Assembly: GCA_024449915.1 (NCBI GenBank)
Contig: JAMZAV010000896.1
Coordinates: 248,001 to 312,000, forward strand
DNA from: Sweltsa coloradensis
Lineage: Eukaryota > Arthropoda > Insecta > Plecoptera > Chloroperlidae
DNA length: 64,000 bases
Direction of reading: 5' to 3'
A program made the translations under genes and the position numbers. Position 1 is the stretch's first letter. Each line of letters begins with the position of its first letter. The notes beneath the pieces were generated by a model. That model saw only the letters and a list, made by a program, of their open reading frames with translations. It was not told the origin of the DNA and ran no database searches. Below, piece by piece: positions 23,522 to 35,000 of the stretch.

Positions 23522-23678
23522 GGTGACGATGACGACAACCACGACGTGTGAATCTCCTCCTTTCATACCCCATACCCGTGGCATGGTTCTGACTATAATG
23601 AGACTTATCTTCCATATACCCTAGGCTATAGTGGCACATTATGACCTACGGTTGACGCGCCCTTAATCAAATAAACCA
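23522..23678 (+). mobile_element. family A retroposon, 3' fragment
   Basis: gacgatgacgacaaccacga through gacgcgcccttaatcaaata, first of a tandem pair. Confidence 0.7.
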
Positions 23679-23805
23679 ACCCCCCCCTTTCCTACCCCTT
23701 ACCCGTGGCATGGTTCTGACATATTGAGACTTATCTTCCCATATGCCCTAGGCTTTAGTGGCGCATTATGACCTAACGGTTGACGCGCCCTTCATCCAAA
23801 TAATC
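23679..23805 (+). mobile_element. family A retroposon, 3' fragment
   Basis: Second of a head-to-tail pair. Both carry the same uncommon catggttctgac variant, so the pair probably arose by duplication. Confidence 0.7.
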
Positions 23806-24225
23806 TTGAAAGTTATTTTCTGCTTATTGCCGTACATCAGGTATTGGTTACCCAATACATAGCGGAAATATTCCTGTACATGCAAGCATTGTTGTTTAAA
23901 AACATTTGACTAAATTCAAACCAGACAAAGGAGAATAAACTTACAAAGCACGCTTACGAGTGACCGAGAAGAGTCCAAAGTCCGATAATTATTATACAAC
24001 TTTACTTCAACATGTAAATCATCTTTGGTGGAGGTGCCGGGTTCAGAGATCATCGCCGTGACTGGCGCCAGAACCGCAACCTGCAGGATAACGACAAGGA
24101 CATTCCCGGTTTTTATCTTGAGACCAGACACTCCCGTCAGACGTCCGGACTGACATAATAAATCCTTAGTGGACGTTTGCTCACAAATATGAGAAAAATA
24201 AATCATTAAACGCCTCTCTGTTTTT
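23806..24225. other. intron with a GC-rich open patch
   Basis: Contains one ggtggaggtgccgggtt motif (24024-24042), directly followed by an unusually GC-rich stretch to about 24153. That stretch is open in one + frame (DWRQNRNLQDNDKDIPGFYL). It might be a host exon or an old repeat; I do not recognise it. Confidence 0.35.
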
Positions 24226-24422
24226 CACAAATTTTAATTCACATCATACACATTTCTTTAATTTTATTATTTCCATTCAAATAAATAATTTTTGTTTTGC
24301 CATTACTATCATCACCACCATTTTCATCAAACACCATTAATTCATTTCATTATCTTTCAATATCACAGACAGCACAATAAGATCTAACTGGTTGATGCGC
24401 CCTAGTTTCTCACGTCGTCGTC
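24226..24422 (+). mobile_element. family B LINE, 3' tail
   Basis: caaattttaattcacatcat through gacagcacaataagatctaa and cacgtcgtcgtcc. Confidence 0.75.
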
Positions 24423-24439
24423 CTTTCGTGATAAAGGCG

Positions 24440-24560
24440 TTTGGTTGATTGATTGATTATCGTCTTTATTTGGCGGAATTAAGGCCTGTGAAACCTTGTC
24501 TTAAATTCCCCATTTAAGGATACAGAGCTACAATAATAATACAAAGTAAAGGATTTTCTT
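24440..24560 (-). mobile_element. 3' end of a CR1/L2-like LINE
   Basis: ttgattgattgattatcgtc-tttatttggcggaattaaggc resembles 59408-59470 in the same orientation. A tgat-rich tail at the left edge is the 3' end on the minus strand. Confidence 0.5.
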
Positions 24561-24641
24561 GGCCAAGTTATACCCCGGGGGTTAGGGGGAGTCAACGGTG
24601 AAGCAGAACATTTGAATCGGCAGTTCCTAAACACCCGTTTC

Positions 24642-24890
24642 CCCGTCTGGGCCCGGGGTAGAATTTGGCCCAGAGCATGGCTCTGCTAACCATTTAAAGG
24701 CAATTCATGAGAAAAAGTCCACCTTCCACACATCAGCTAATAAGAAGGGTACTATAGTACTCCCCGAAAATAGTGGCCAGCTCTGGCAATCGTCGTTGGG
24801 GACACCTCTCCCTTCCCTTGACAACCTCCCCGACGATGATGACAATGACACAACGAACGATGACCACCGCGACGTGAGCAACCTTACTTG
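24642..24890 (+). mobile_element. family A retroposon, 3'-truncated
   Basis: cccgtctgggcccggggtag through ccgcgacgtgagcaacc, where the next copy begins. Confidence 0.75.
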
Positions 24891-25226
24891 CTAGTCGTAA
24901 AAGGCGATTCAGGAGAAAAATACCATCTAGCAAACATCAGATAGTAAGAAGGGTAGTACTCCCCGAAACTAGAGGCGAGCTCTGGCAATCGTCGCCGAGG
25001 ACCTTGCCCCCTTCCCTTGACGACCCCCCGGCGACGATGACAAAGACATGACACCACGAACAAGACAAAGACAATGACCACCGCGACGTGAGAAACCCCT
25101 ACTCCCTCTCCTTACCCGTGGCTGGTTCTGACCAGCATGGGCCCCTCCTCCTAATATCCCCTAGGCTAGAGTGGTGCATTATGACCAAACGGTTGTCGCG
25201 TCCTTCATCCAAATAAACCAATCAAA
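24891..25226 (+). mobile_element. family A retroposon, 5'-truncated, tandem
   Basis: Starts ctagtcgtaaaaggcgattc and ends atccaaataaaccaatc. Confidence 0.75.
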
Positions 25227-25669
25227 TAGTATTTTGATGAGAAAGTAGCAGCAGAATATAGTAACACTACACGGAAATGTTTCTTAAGTATTTCTAAAAC
25301 TCGATTTTATTTCCTCTCACATATAGACAGTGTTTCAAGTCACTGTGCTACTATCTCTAGATAAAGTAATGCAATCATTATGCTCTAAACGTCCTCTAGT
25401 GTACGTCATTAGATAACATCAGAAAACATTCGTTATCAACCCCGTAGATAGCCTACAGCGGCATCTCGCGCGTTTTCAGTGTAACTTTGAAGACCCTAAT
25501 CGATAGGCTACAACACCAAACCGCACTCAACTTTGCGGCCAACTTGTCGGACACTGTGAAGCAGCGCGGGAGCTGATTCTGTCGCTGTAGAATGCACCTT
25601 GAAATCTAGTAGTTATTGTTTCAGTGCCATCATGAGATTCGAAAACCATCTTGTAATAGCCACATGATA
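25227..25669. other. intron, no recognised feature
   Basis: Nothing recognised. Confidence 0.35.
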
Positions 25670-25850
25670 TACAATGATGACGCAATTTGATCTCAAACTC
25701 AAACTTTCTAAATTTATCATCCAAAGTAATCTATTTAACAAAATTTAATTCACATCCTACTCTTTTTTTAAATAATTTATTTCCATTCACATAAATAACT
25801 TTTGTTTTCTATCATTATCATTTTTTTTTTAAATAGAAACACTTAGTAAT
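25670..25850 (+). mobile_element. family B LINE, partial 3' UTR
   Basis: gacgcaatttgatctcaaac through aataacttttgttttctatc; stops before the tail. Confidence 0.65.
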
Positions 25851-25859
25851 TCATTCATT

Positions 25860-26103
25860 CTTGAAAGTAATTTACGTACAAAATGTATTCACATCATACA
25901 CATTTCTTTAATTTCCATTTCAATAAATTACTATTGTTTTGCTATTACTATCATCACCATCATTTTATTTTGTTATATATACACTTAGAAAACAATCTAA
26001 TCATCAAACACACCATTAACTCATCTCATCAACTTTCAATATCACAGGCGGCGCAATATGACCTAACCGGTTGAAGCGCCCTAGTTTCTCACGTCGTCGT
26101 CGT
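25860..26103 (+). mobile_element. family B LINE, 3' tail
   Basis: Overlapping stretch of 3' UTR repeated, then ggcggcgcaatatgacctaa, GGTTGAAGCGCC, cgtcgtcgtcgtt. It forms a head-to-tail pair with the preceding fragment. Confidence 0.8.
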
Positions 26104-27747
26104 TTGGTCGTTACGGAGAGTGTCTTCAGACTTGTTTTTTTGAAACATGTTATCCGTGTCTCGCTTATTAAAATAGCGCGAAAATGTTGTTTTTGTGCAA
26201 CAGAGCAATAGTTAACATCTTAATAGTGATCCACGAACGAGGTGTGATTTTGCTATAAGTAAACACTGCATTTATTTATTTATTCGTCAATCCTATTCGC
26301 GTTTAAAAGCAAAGTGGCTGACATCTGGCGGTCAAGTGGAGAACTGCTCCAAGGCAGATACCGGGCGGATGCATGGCGGCATTCAATGCAATATTGTAGC
26401 GTCACGGTCAACTCCAGAATGAATTTACTCGATTGCGTTTATTATTTAGCAAGCAAGAAAGGTCATAAAATTAGTAATACACATTTTTGTGATGCGTAAT
26501 GAAACAAAAAGTCTGAATGTGTATATTATTCCGTGCAATACTGTGGGAAAAATGGGAGTTCTATTCCTATTCCATGAGACACATTTTTTACAACTTTCAT
26601 CAGTTTCATGGATACCACCAACCGATAAACGATAAACCATAATGGTAATTAATTTATTACAATGATGTGCTGTAGGCGGTATAGGGCCAAATCGGCCTAA
26701 GAGCTATGTACCGTCTTTGAGTTCAACATTCTAAACGAAAAAAAAAAAAAAAAAAAAAAAGATACTGTGAACCATAGTATATATTATGCAAGTCTCATTA
26801 ATGGTACAATTGATAATTGGTATAGATATAATATGGAATTTTTGTAATTATTATTTATTATTAATAATATATGTCCATAATTATAGTTTTTTAAATTTGT
26901 GCAGCGCATTGAATGTAAACTATCCTACCTTGATTTTTTATTCTTATATGCCAAGAGATTTGTACCAACTGCTGCCGTGAACAGCAAATAATTATGCGTA
27001 GACTTAATTATTTATGGGCTCATATTATTCATAATCTCAACCAAAACAACAACAAAACAATTCTAGGACTTAACTAGGCGTAATATAATTAGTTAACTAT
27101 GCGTATTAATAAAAGTAGGCCTATATATAAAGTTTAGTGAAGGCCGGTGCCATCCATATAACTTATAACTTTAAATTTTTAGCCGCATTGGGGGGGGGGG
27201 GGGGGGGGTGCTTTTTAAATGTGAGACAATATTTTAAGAGGTTTCAATGGCGTGACGAAACACAAATTTAATAACAAATAGAGTTTGTTAATTTATTCGC
27301 GAGGAACCCACAAAAAATTACTTCCGTCGGGGGCGGGGGGGGGGGACGAATAAATAATTTGTGATATAATATTATATAACATATCATATAGGCCTAAGTA
27401 AAGGCCAAAAATCATAAGAAATTGCGGTATTGCCATCTAGTTAAAATTACTGAAATACACGTCTCCAAATTACAAAAAAATCCTTGTTTTGCTAGTTATT
27501 TTGCAGCTGAGGGTTACAAAATATAGTGATTGTCTACCCATCGAACCAATTACTGGAAAGTGGTAATACTTCTGGAACGACGCTTACAATGAAACTATAT
27601 GCTTTAAAGCAGAACAACACACTTGCTCCTATGCAGCCCGTGTTTTTATCTGCCTTCGGACGGCCATGTTGGCATACGACCGTGCTGCTACCTGGTTAGG
27701 TTTTAACCGCGAATTCAGTTAAAAAAAACTGATTTACAAACTAGGAG
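26104..27747. other. intron, no recognised feature
   Basis: Contains an A run (26738-26760) and G runs near 27190-27208 and 27333-27345. No coding signal. Confidence 0.4.
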
Positions 27748-28108
27748 CCCCGTCTGGGCCCGGGGTAGAATTGGCCCAGAGCATGGCTCTGCTAATCGTA
27801 AAAGGCGATTCAAGAGAAAAAGTCCACCTCGCAAACATCAGCTAGAAAGAGCGGAGTATCTTACTCCCCGAAACTAGAGGCGAGCTCTGGCAATCGTCGT
27901 CGGGACCCCTTTCCCTGACTACCCCCCGGCGACGATGACAATGACACAACGAACGATGACAAAGACGATGACGACCGCGACGTGAGAAACCCCCCTTCCT
28001 CCCCTTACCCGTGGCTGGTTCTGACCAGCATGGGCCCCTCCCCCCCCCCCTTAGGCTAGAGTGGTGCATTATGACCTAACGGTTGACGCGTCCTTAATCC
28101 AAATAAAC
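27748..28108 (+). mobile_element. family A retroposon, full length
   Basis: Consensus-like copy. Weak flank match acaaactaggag (left) and aaaaactagaag (right) may be a decayed target duplication. Confidence 0.8.
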
Positions 28109-29135
28109 AAAAAAAAAACTAGAAGGACAACTAAATAAAACAAATTACATACATTAGAGATAATAATGAACTAGTAAAGTAATTTTTGGAATAGTAACAT
28201 TACAAAAGTCAACAACAATACATAGTAAGACAATAATTTTGATAACATTTCAAATAAAATACTGTGTTGAATATACATGAAAATGGTTTCAACTTCAAAT
28301 TATGTAATCATCATTTTTTTATTTTATTTGTAATACATTATTCATACTTCAATCAGTGTTGCAGATTAAAAAAGTACTTGTTATTATATTTGAGAATATT
28401 TCCATGCATTGTAGAGATGATAAAAAAACTCATATTGCTATTTCTATATTTATGATTCAAACTGTAATTTCGCTTTGTTACATTTACAATATCGAGACTC
28501 AAGTCCTACTAGACTCCCAGTACTACGAAATATATTGAAAACGTTTCTTTAGATTCTCACAATTTCATTTTCCCACTTTTCCTAACATTTCTCTCTATAT
28601 GTGACGCAAATAGTTTCATCTAAATTTACGTGATTTTTTCTCCACTTTCAATGACGTAATATTTCACATTTCGCCTACACCGCGTTAAAATCTTTCATTT
28701 CTTTCTATTCACAAAACGAGTGGGTGGGCGTAAGAAACCACACAACTGAGACGTGGGAGTAAAGAGAGAAAATGGAACACTAAGAATTGAAGAACGAGGT
28801 GATAAATTTGTGAAATGTATTCTACATCTCGTATTCTCGTCGTCTCTCTCGGGAATAACACCCACCACGTTATGACGTAGCAAGAATTCTAGTCTTAGGA
28901 ACCGTCGCGATAAAAATGTTCCCACTCCACGGAATGAAAGTCCTCTCTTCGTACAACAATGACGGGCATTGTGAGCTAAAAATTGACCAGTAAAATCCGC
29001 CTCCTCCGTCATTTTCTTGACCATTAGGCGGTAAAACTCTTTTGAATAAGAAATAATGTGAACGGGATTTTAAAGGGGAACGACATGAGTGCCTTTAAGC
29101 CGACATTCCTGATATCGATCTTTTCCCTTCGAATG
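28109..29135. other. intron, no recognised feature
   Basis: AT-rich to about 28690. A 109-codon minus-strand frame at 28695-29024 resembles no family I know and is probably chance. Confidence 0.35.
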
Positions 29136-29761
29136 TACCAAATATGATGCCTTGCGCACGCATTTTGATCTCTCCCAATCATATGAAGAACTTCTATCAT
29201 TATAAAAAATGAAACTATACGGTAGTTTTAGTAGAGATTTGTGGGCGCTGCCATCTTGGCTGTGACGTCACGGAAGTGCTGCTAGAAACTCGTTTCCACC
29301 ATGCAGCACATGTTAGCACAGCACCATGCACAGCACCTTCATGGCGCCAACAAAAACAACCGTTTATAACAGGGAGTAACGTTATAAATATAAATCATTG
29401 GACTTTTTCACTGTTAGTTAACAAAACACGTTAACTAACAGTTAAAAAGTCCAAAGATTTATATTTATAACTTCTATCATATTATGAACGGCGAAAAACC
29501 TTAAAAAATTTCATTCAAAGTGATTAATTTAACATAATTTAGGCCTAACTCACAATATCAAACACATTAATTTTTGTATTGATAAAAAAATCTTTTCCAA
29601 TTGCTATCATCTCCATCATTGTCTTTACTTTTTAAAACAATATAAAACATTATAATTATCAAACACAGAACACACCATAAACTCATTTCATTAACTTACA
29701 TCATCGCAAGCGACGCAATACGACCTAACCGGTTGAAGAGCCCTAGTTTTTCACGTCGTCG
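29136..29761 (+). mobile_element. family B LINE, 3' part, interrupted by a MITE
   Basis: gtaccaaatatgatgccttg through gcgacgcaatacgacctaac and cacgtcgtcgtc; split by the insertion at 29201-29469. Confidence 0.8.
29201..29469. mobile_element. 269-bp insertion with 11-bp target duplication and terminal hairpin
   Basis: ACTTCTATCAT lies at 29190-29200 and 29470-29480, and only one copy exists in intact LINE sequence. The right end folds into 42-bp arms (29381-29422 and 29430-29471) with few mismatches. Superfamily not recognised. Confidence 0.7.
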
Positions 29762-30649
29762 TCATTGATTCCTTTTACTTTGGGCCTACGTATTGTCGTA
29801 AAATAAAATCTCTAAATTAACTGTAATTCTCCCACAAATATAACCATTGTAATTACTATGATGGTGTGAAAAAACTAACATTTCGGTGCCAAATATGTCA
29901 TAAGACTCAACATCCTACAACTTCACGATAATATAATGTAATATGATATATATGAATGATGATGTAATGTATGTATGTATGTATGTAAATATGATATGAT
30001 AATATAATAGTAACTGTCACAGTAACCCACACAAAAAAGCTCAAAAAAGTAAACATTCAATTAATTATTCAGATTATTAGGTCCTGTATCCCTATGGGCC
30101 CCGGGTTGGCCAGGGGAATATGAAAAATATAAATAAAAAAAAAATAAAAAAATTTTATTAGATTTCCCCACCCCAGTTATATAACGGGTTTTTTAAAGGG
30201 GGGGACTTTAAATAAAGCGACCAACCCAACCCTTGGGCCGGCCCCCGGACGCAATAAACGGGATGAGCGAAAACCCAACCAAATATATTTTTAAATAGGA
30301 AATATAGAAAATCATGGTAGGGAAACATTGCAAACACCCGCGAACCAACGCCAGAACAACAAGGCCGATTCAGAACAACTCTAAAATTTTTTATGTGCTT
30401 CGTTGCTAGGACGCTCCAAAGTCACCGGTTACAAATTCCTAAGACAAGAACTAATGGACTTAAGTCCAAATCAGAAGTTAAAAACTTCTGACTTCAGCGG
30501 GAATCGAACCCTGGACCTTCTGCATTGGAAGCAGATACGCTAACACAAGACCAACGAGCCAGACAACAAGACAACGAGCCACACAAACTATGCATGCAAC
30601 AACATTACCACAACGATTATGTTTAAAGCTTAAGCATTTCTGTCCTAAT
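29762..30649. other. intron with microsatellite, low-quality patch and tRNA-like SINE
   Basis: atgt repeats at about 29966-29987. About 30060-30300 has inflated A and G runs. The tRNA-like piece is listed separately. Confidence 0.4.
30497..30565 (-). repeat. tRNA-like SINE head
   Basis: On the minus strand ggctcgttggtcttgtgtta is followed by an anticodon-like stem and loop (ctgc-ttccaat-gcag) and aggtccagggttcgattccc (B box). No matching acceptor stem, so a tRNA-derived SINE or pseudogene rather than a gene. Confidence 0.55.
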
Positions 30650-30885
30650 CTATTTAAGAATATTTAATACACATCATGCACATATCTTTTATTTATTTTT
30701 TCCATTCACTTAAATAACTTTTGTTTTGATATTACTATCATCATCATTTAATGTTCTTATATATAAACTTAGAAAACAATATAATCATCAAACACACCGT
30801 TAACTCATCTCATCAACTTTCAATATCACAGGCGGCGCAATACGACCTAACCGGTTGAAGCGCCTTAGTTTCTCACGTCGTCGTT
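30650..30885 (+). mobile_element. family B LINE, 3' tail
   Basis: taatacacatcatgcacata through ggcggcgcaatacgacctaa and cacgtcgtcgttg. Confidence 0.8.
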
Positions 30886-31299
30886 GTTTTTTGGATAAGG
30901 CTGTTTCTGTTACGATATTGTTTAACATATTTTCATGAATTATAACATTTAACCAAATCAAAAATTAATTTCAACAATTAAATTACATATTTATTTAGGT
31001 ACTGATTCGTTGTTCAAAGGAGAAAACAGTATATGTATAGTTGTATACACAACACGGCACACACAGTAAACATTGTTCTAACACAGATGAGATCTGTTCA
31101 AAAATGACAAAATATCCTTGTAAATAATGTGATCGTATAATATTTATATATCGTTCCATTGTTTTGGTGTTGTTATAGTGCTGAAGTTGTTAAGGGGGAA
31201 GGAACATTGGTGTTTCATTACGATACACGAAACTTAACAAATAGGCCTATACTCGTTTCGGTTCGTCGATCAGGCTCGAGTTGACTAAAATAAGTTGTT

Positions 31300-31912
31300 T
31301 TCTTATGAAGATCTACTATCATGTGACAACGGCGGAAAAACTATATACATTTCTCATTCAAAGTCATTTATTTAATAAAAATTTATTTCACATCATACAC
31401 ATTTCCTTTTTTATTTATTTCTATTCAAATAAATAACTTTTGTTTTGCTATAACTGTCATCACCATCATTTTATTTTCTTATATCGTACATATATATATA
31501 TTTATTTATTTATATAAAAGCGAAGATTCCATTCTACTACACTGAAAAAAATAATCTGGATTGTTTTTTTTCTGTATTTTTGTGTGTGTGTGTGTCAACA
31601 CGATTCCGGCAAAACCGACACTCCAATTGCGATGAAATTTTCTGGAGGCCTTCGAAATCCCTGAACTATACACGTTTAGCCGGAGTTTCTGGGTTCGAAC
31701 CCCAGTCGGGGCAAACTTTTTCGACAACTGCTATGAATCAATAACTATGTCCTTAAAGCGGGCTTATGCTTAACATCCTTATATTACAATATATATAAAG
31801 AAAACAATATAATCATCAAACACACCATGAACACATTTCATTCACTTTCAATATCACAGGCGATGCAATATGACCTAACCGGTTGAAGCGCCCTAGTAGC
31901 TCACGTCGTCGT
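31300..31912 (+). mobile_element. family B LINE, 3' part, interrupted by a tRNA-related SINE
   Basis: ttatgaagatctactatcat through ggcgatgcaatatgacctaa and cacgtcgtcgttg; broken at about 31505-31775. Confidence 0.75.
31505..31775. mobile_element. tRNA-related SINE-like insertion
   Basis: Contains a gt microsatellite (about 31579-31594) and a tRNA 3'-half-like end (ttctgggttcgaaccccagt then cggggca, 31686-31712). The same end occurs at 55916-55943. Confidence 0.5.
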
Positions 31913-32097
31913 TGCTTAAAAGTGTTCAAAAATATTTTCTCTTAAGTAATAGCTCGGGAAACTAAAACTATCATGAAGGAAGTTTCAAACTTTCAACTTA
32001 ACCGAAACTTAGGAAGTTGAGAATATTTCCACAAATAATCTTCGCTTTAAATCTCGGGCAACGCACTTTATGCATGGCATTAAATAATAACAAACAA

Positions 32098-35000
32098 GTC
32101 TAGTAGGGGAGCATAGGTAATTCCGTGGCCGAAACGGTGAAAGAGCTATGTTAGTTCTGTGGTATCAATCGATTCGTAATGATCCATAGATAAACAATTT
32201 CGATGGTGAGAGTCTTGTTTTTTTTGGCTGAGACCGGCCATATCTAAATCAAGAGGCCGCCGCTTTCGAATTTTAAACTAGCGTATCTTCGTAAATATTT
32301 GACCGATTTCAATTTCAAAGGTACCATTCGAAAGGTAAATGATAGAAATTTAAATAAATGTTACAAATTTGCACGAAAATCCAATATGTTTGAGGTTATG
32401 TTACAAAAACTTTAACGGGTTTACTTTACACTTTCTCGTTAGGGAACGATTTTTAAACTAGGTAAAAGGTTTTACATTTTCTCAAGTTGCATTTTGGTGG
32501 ATTATTTATTTGTGTTTTAATGAATCCAGCTTTAATTTTCTGACAATTATAGCCTGAGTTTATTTAATTAAAGCGATGGCATGTGTAGATGAATATATGC
32601 TACTACTGTGTGATCTTTAGTTTCTTTTACATTTTGTCGAGACAAAATTGGTGAAACAATTAGATATTTGGTATCAATCGATTCGTTATGAACCGAACTT
32701 AACAATTTTAATTAAGTTTATTTCGATTTTTTTATGAGACCTTCCCTGGGCAAAAACAAGATGGCCGCCGTCATTGAACATTTAAACTAAAATAATTTGA
32801 AAGTATTTCGCCGATTTTCAATTGTAAAGGTACCGTTGAAAAGGTAATAAAAGAGCTACAAACGATATTCCAACCAATTTCCAGAAAGTTTATTTTTTTT
32901 GAGGTTATTTTTGGGTTGAATTTTTAGTAATTTTTAACGATTTTTTCAGAGCACAATAGGTTGAAACAACTATGTATGGGGTTCAAATCGATTCTTTATG
33001 AACCGTGATTTAAAAATTTTTTGATGGGAAAATTTCGATTTTTTACTGAGCCCTTCCCATGGCAAAAAACAAGATGGCCGCCGCCAATGAACCTTTTGAC
33101 TCCCCATTTTCATTTAAAGTATATACCCGATTTTTAATTCACGTATACCGTTGAAAAGGTAATTCAATGACGAATAAACTATATATTTACCATTTTGTTA
33201 AACTTTAATATTTACTGAGGTTATGTTACAAAACTTAAATTATTTACCACACTCGTCATCGTTATGGATCTTATGGCGCATATATCTACATGACAAAAAC
33301 GGTTTTTAAATATTTTTGGCTTGTTTATCCGAAGCATATCTTTTAAATGTATTCAATGAGTCCTTACATTTTATGTTCCGACAAATACATCCCGAGATAA
33401 TGTAATTTGAAGCGACGGCATGTGTAAATGAATAATATATGCATCGAGTATTTTGAGCTTGATGTTTGAAACACATTTCGTCGAGGCACAATAATTGATT
33501 AAAGAATTATGTATCTGGTATCAATCGTTTCGTTATGAAACGTTCTTTAACAATTTTGATGAGGTACCCGTCGCAAAAAACAAGATGGCCGCCGAAAAAA
33601 AACTTTGTAAGTTATATATTTTTCTAAGGTAATTGACAGACCAATTTCAAAGGTACCGATGGAAAGGTAACTAAAGTAGTAAAAAATTATAAACTTGCAA
33701 TTTTCACGAAACCTAAATATTTACTGAGGTTATCGTGTTGTAGGAAACTATGACGCTGTTATGTTGGTACCATAGACATAAATTAAAAAAAGTTCCTCCA
33801 CCGGAAATTGAACCCGGGACCAGCTGGAAACAGTATGACATTGACAGCCTAGATCCCGAGTGTTTCTAATTCTAATTATTCACATCATCACCCCATCCCA
33901 GCCCAGATCCGATCAGTAGCGTACACATATACACAAATAGTACACAGAATAGCTGATGCAAATCATGCTGAAGAAGAATTTCTTTTTTTACTAGGAGATG
34001 TGCTCAAGCAGAATGGTTTTCCAATAGAATATTCAAAAGGCCCTCAGACGAAAAAACTAACTAACACAGCTAGCCTGTGTTCCGTTGACGTTGAAACATG
34101 TTCCTTCATTTTTGACCCTCTTAGCACCTGTCACAACCCCCACAGGGAATTTCATACACGCCACCACCTTCTAGGCAGATGTGGTCCTTATTTTCTTAAC
34201 AACTCTCCTATCTTTCTGTCGGTGTTTTTATGTTTTGTTTAGCAAGACTTTTTCCTATTCGGTCCGTTTCTCTTATAACATAAGGCAAATATGCAGTTGC
34301 AAGTAGTTCTTTTTTTACTGTACCTACATATTTTTCCGAGTTAGTTTGTCGTCTGAGGGCCTTTTGAATGATTCTATTTGATAAACCATTCTGCTTGAGC
34401 ACATCTCCTAGTAGACGAAATTCTTCTTCAGCATGATTTGCATCAGCTATTCTGTGTACTATTCTGTGTATTATGTGTACGCTACTGATCGGAGCTGGGC
34501 TGGGATGGATGATGATGTGAATAATTAGAATTAGAAACACTCGGGATCTAGGCTGTCAAAGTCATACTGTTTCCAGCTGGTCCCGGGTTCAATTTCCGGT
34601 GGAGGAACTTTTTTTAATTTATGTCTATGGTACCAACATAACAGCGTCATAGTTTCCTACAACACGATAACCTCAGTAAATATTTAGGTTTCGTGAAAAT
34701 TGCAAGTTTATAATTTTTTACTACTTTAGTTACCTTTCCAACGGTACCTTTGAAATTGGTCTGTCAATTACCTTAGAAAAATATATAACTTACAAAGTTT
34801 TTTTTCGGCGGCCCTCTTGTTTTTTGCGACGGGTACCTCATCAAATTGTTAAAGAACGTTTCATAACGAACGATTTATACCAGATACATAATTTTAATCA
34901 ATTATTGTGCCTCGACGAAATGTTTTTTCAAACATCAAGATCAAATACTCGATGCACATATTTTTCATTTACACATGCCGTCGCTTCAAAACATTATCTC

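Noticed and set aside
28695..29024. 109-codon minus-strand frame
   Set aside because: No motif, no splice context and no resemblance; likely chance.
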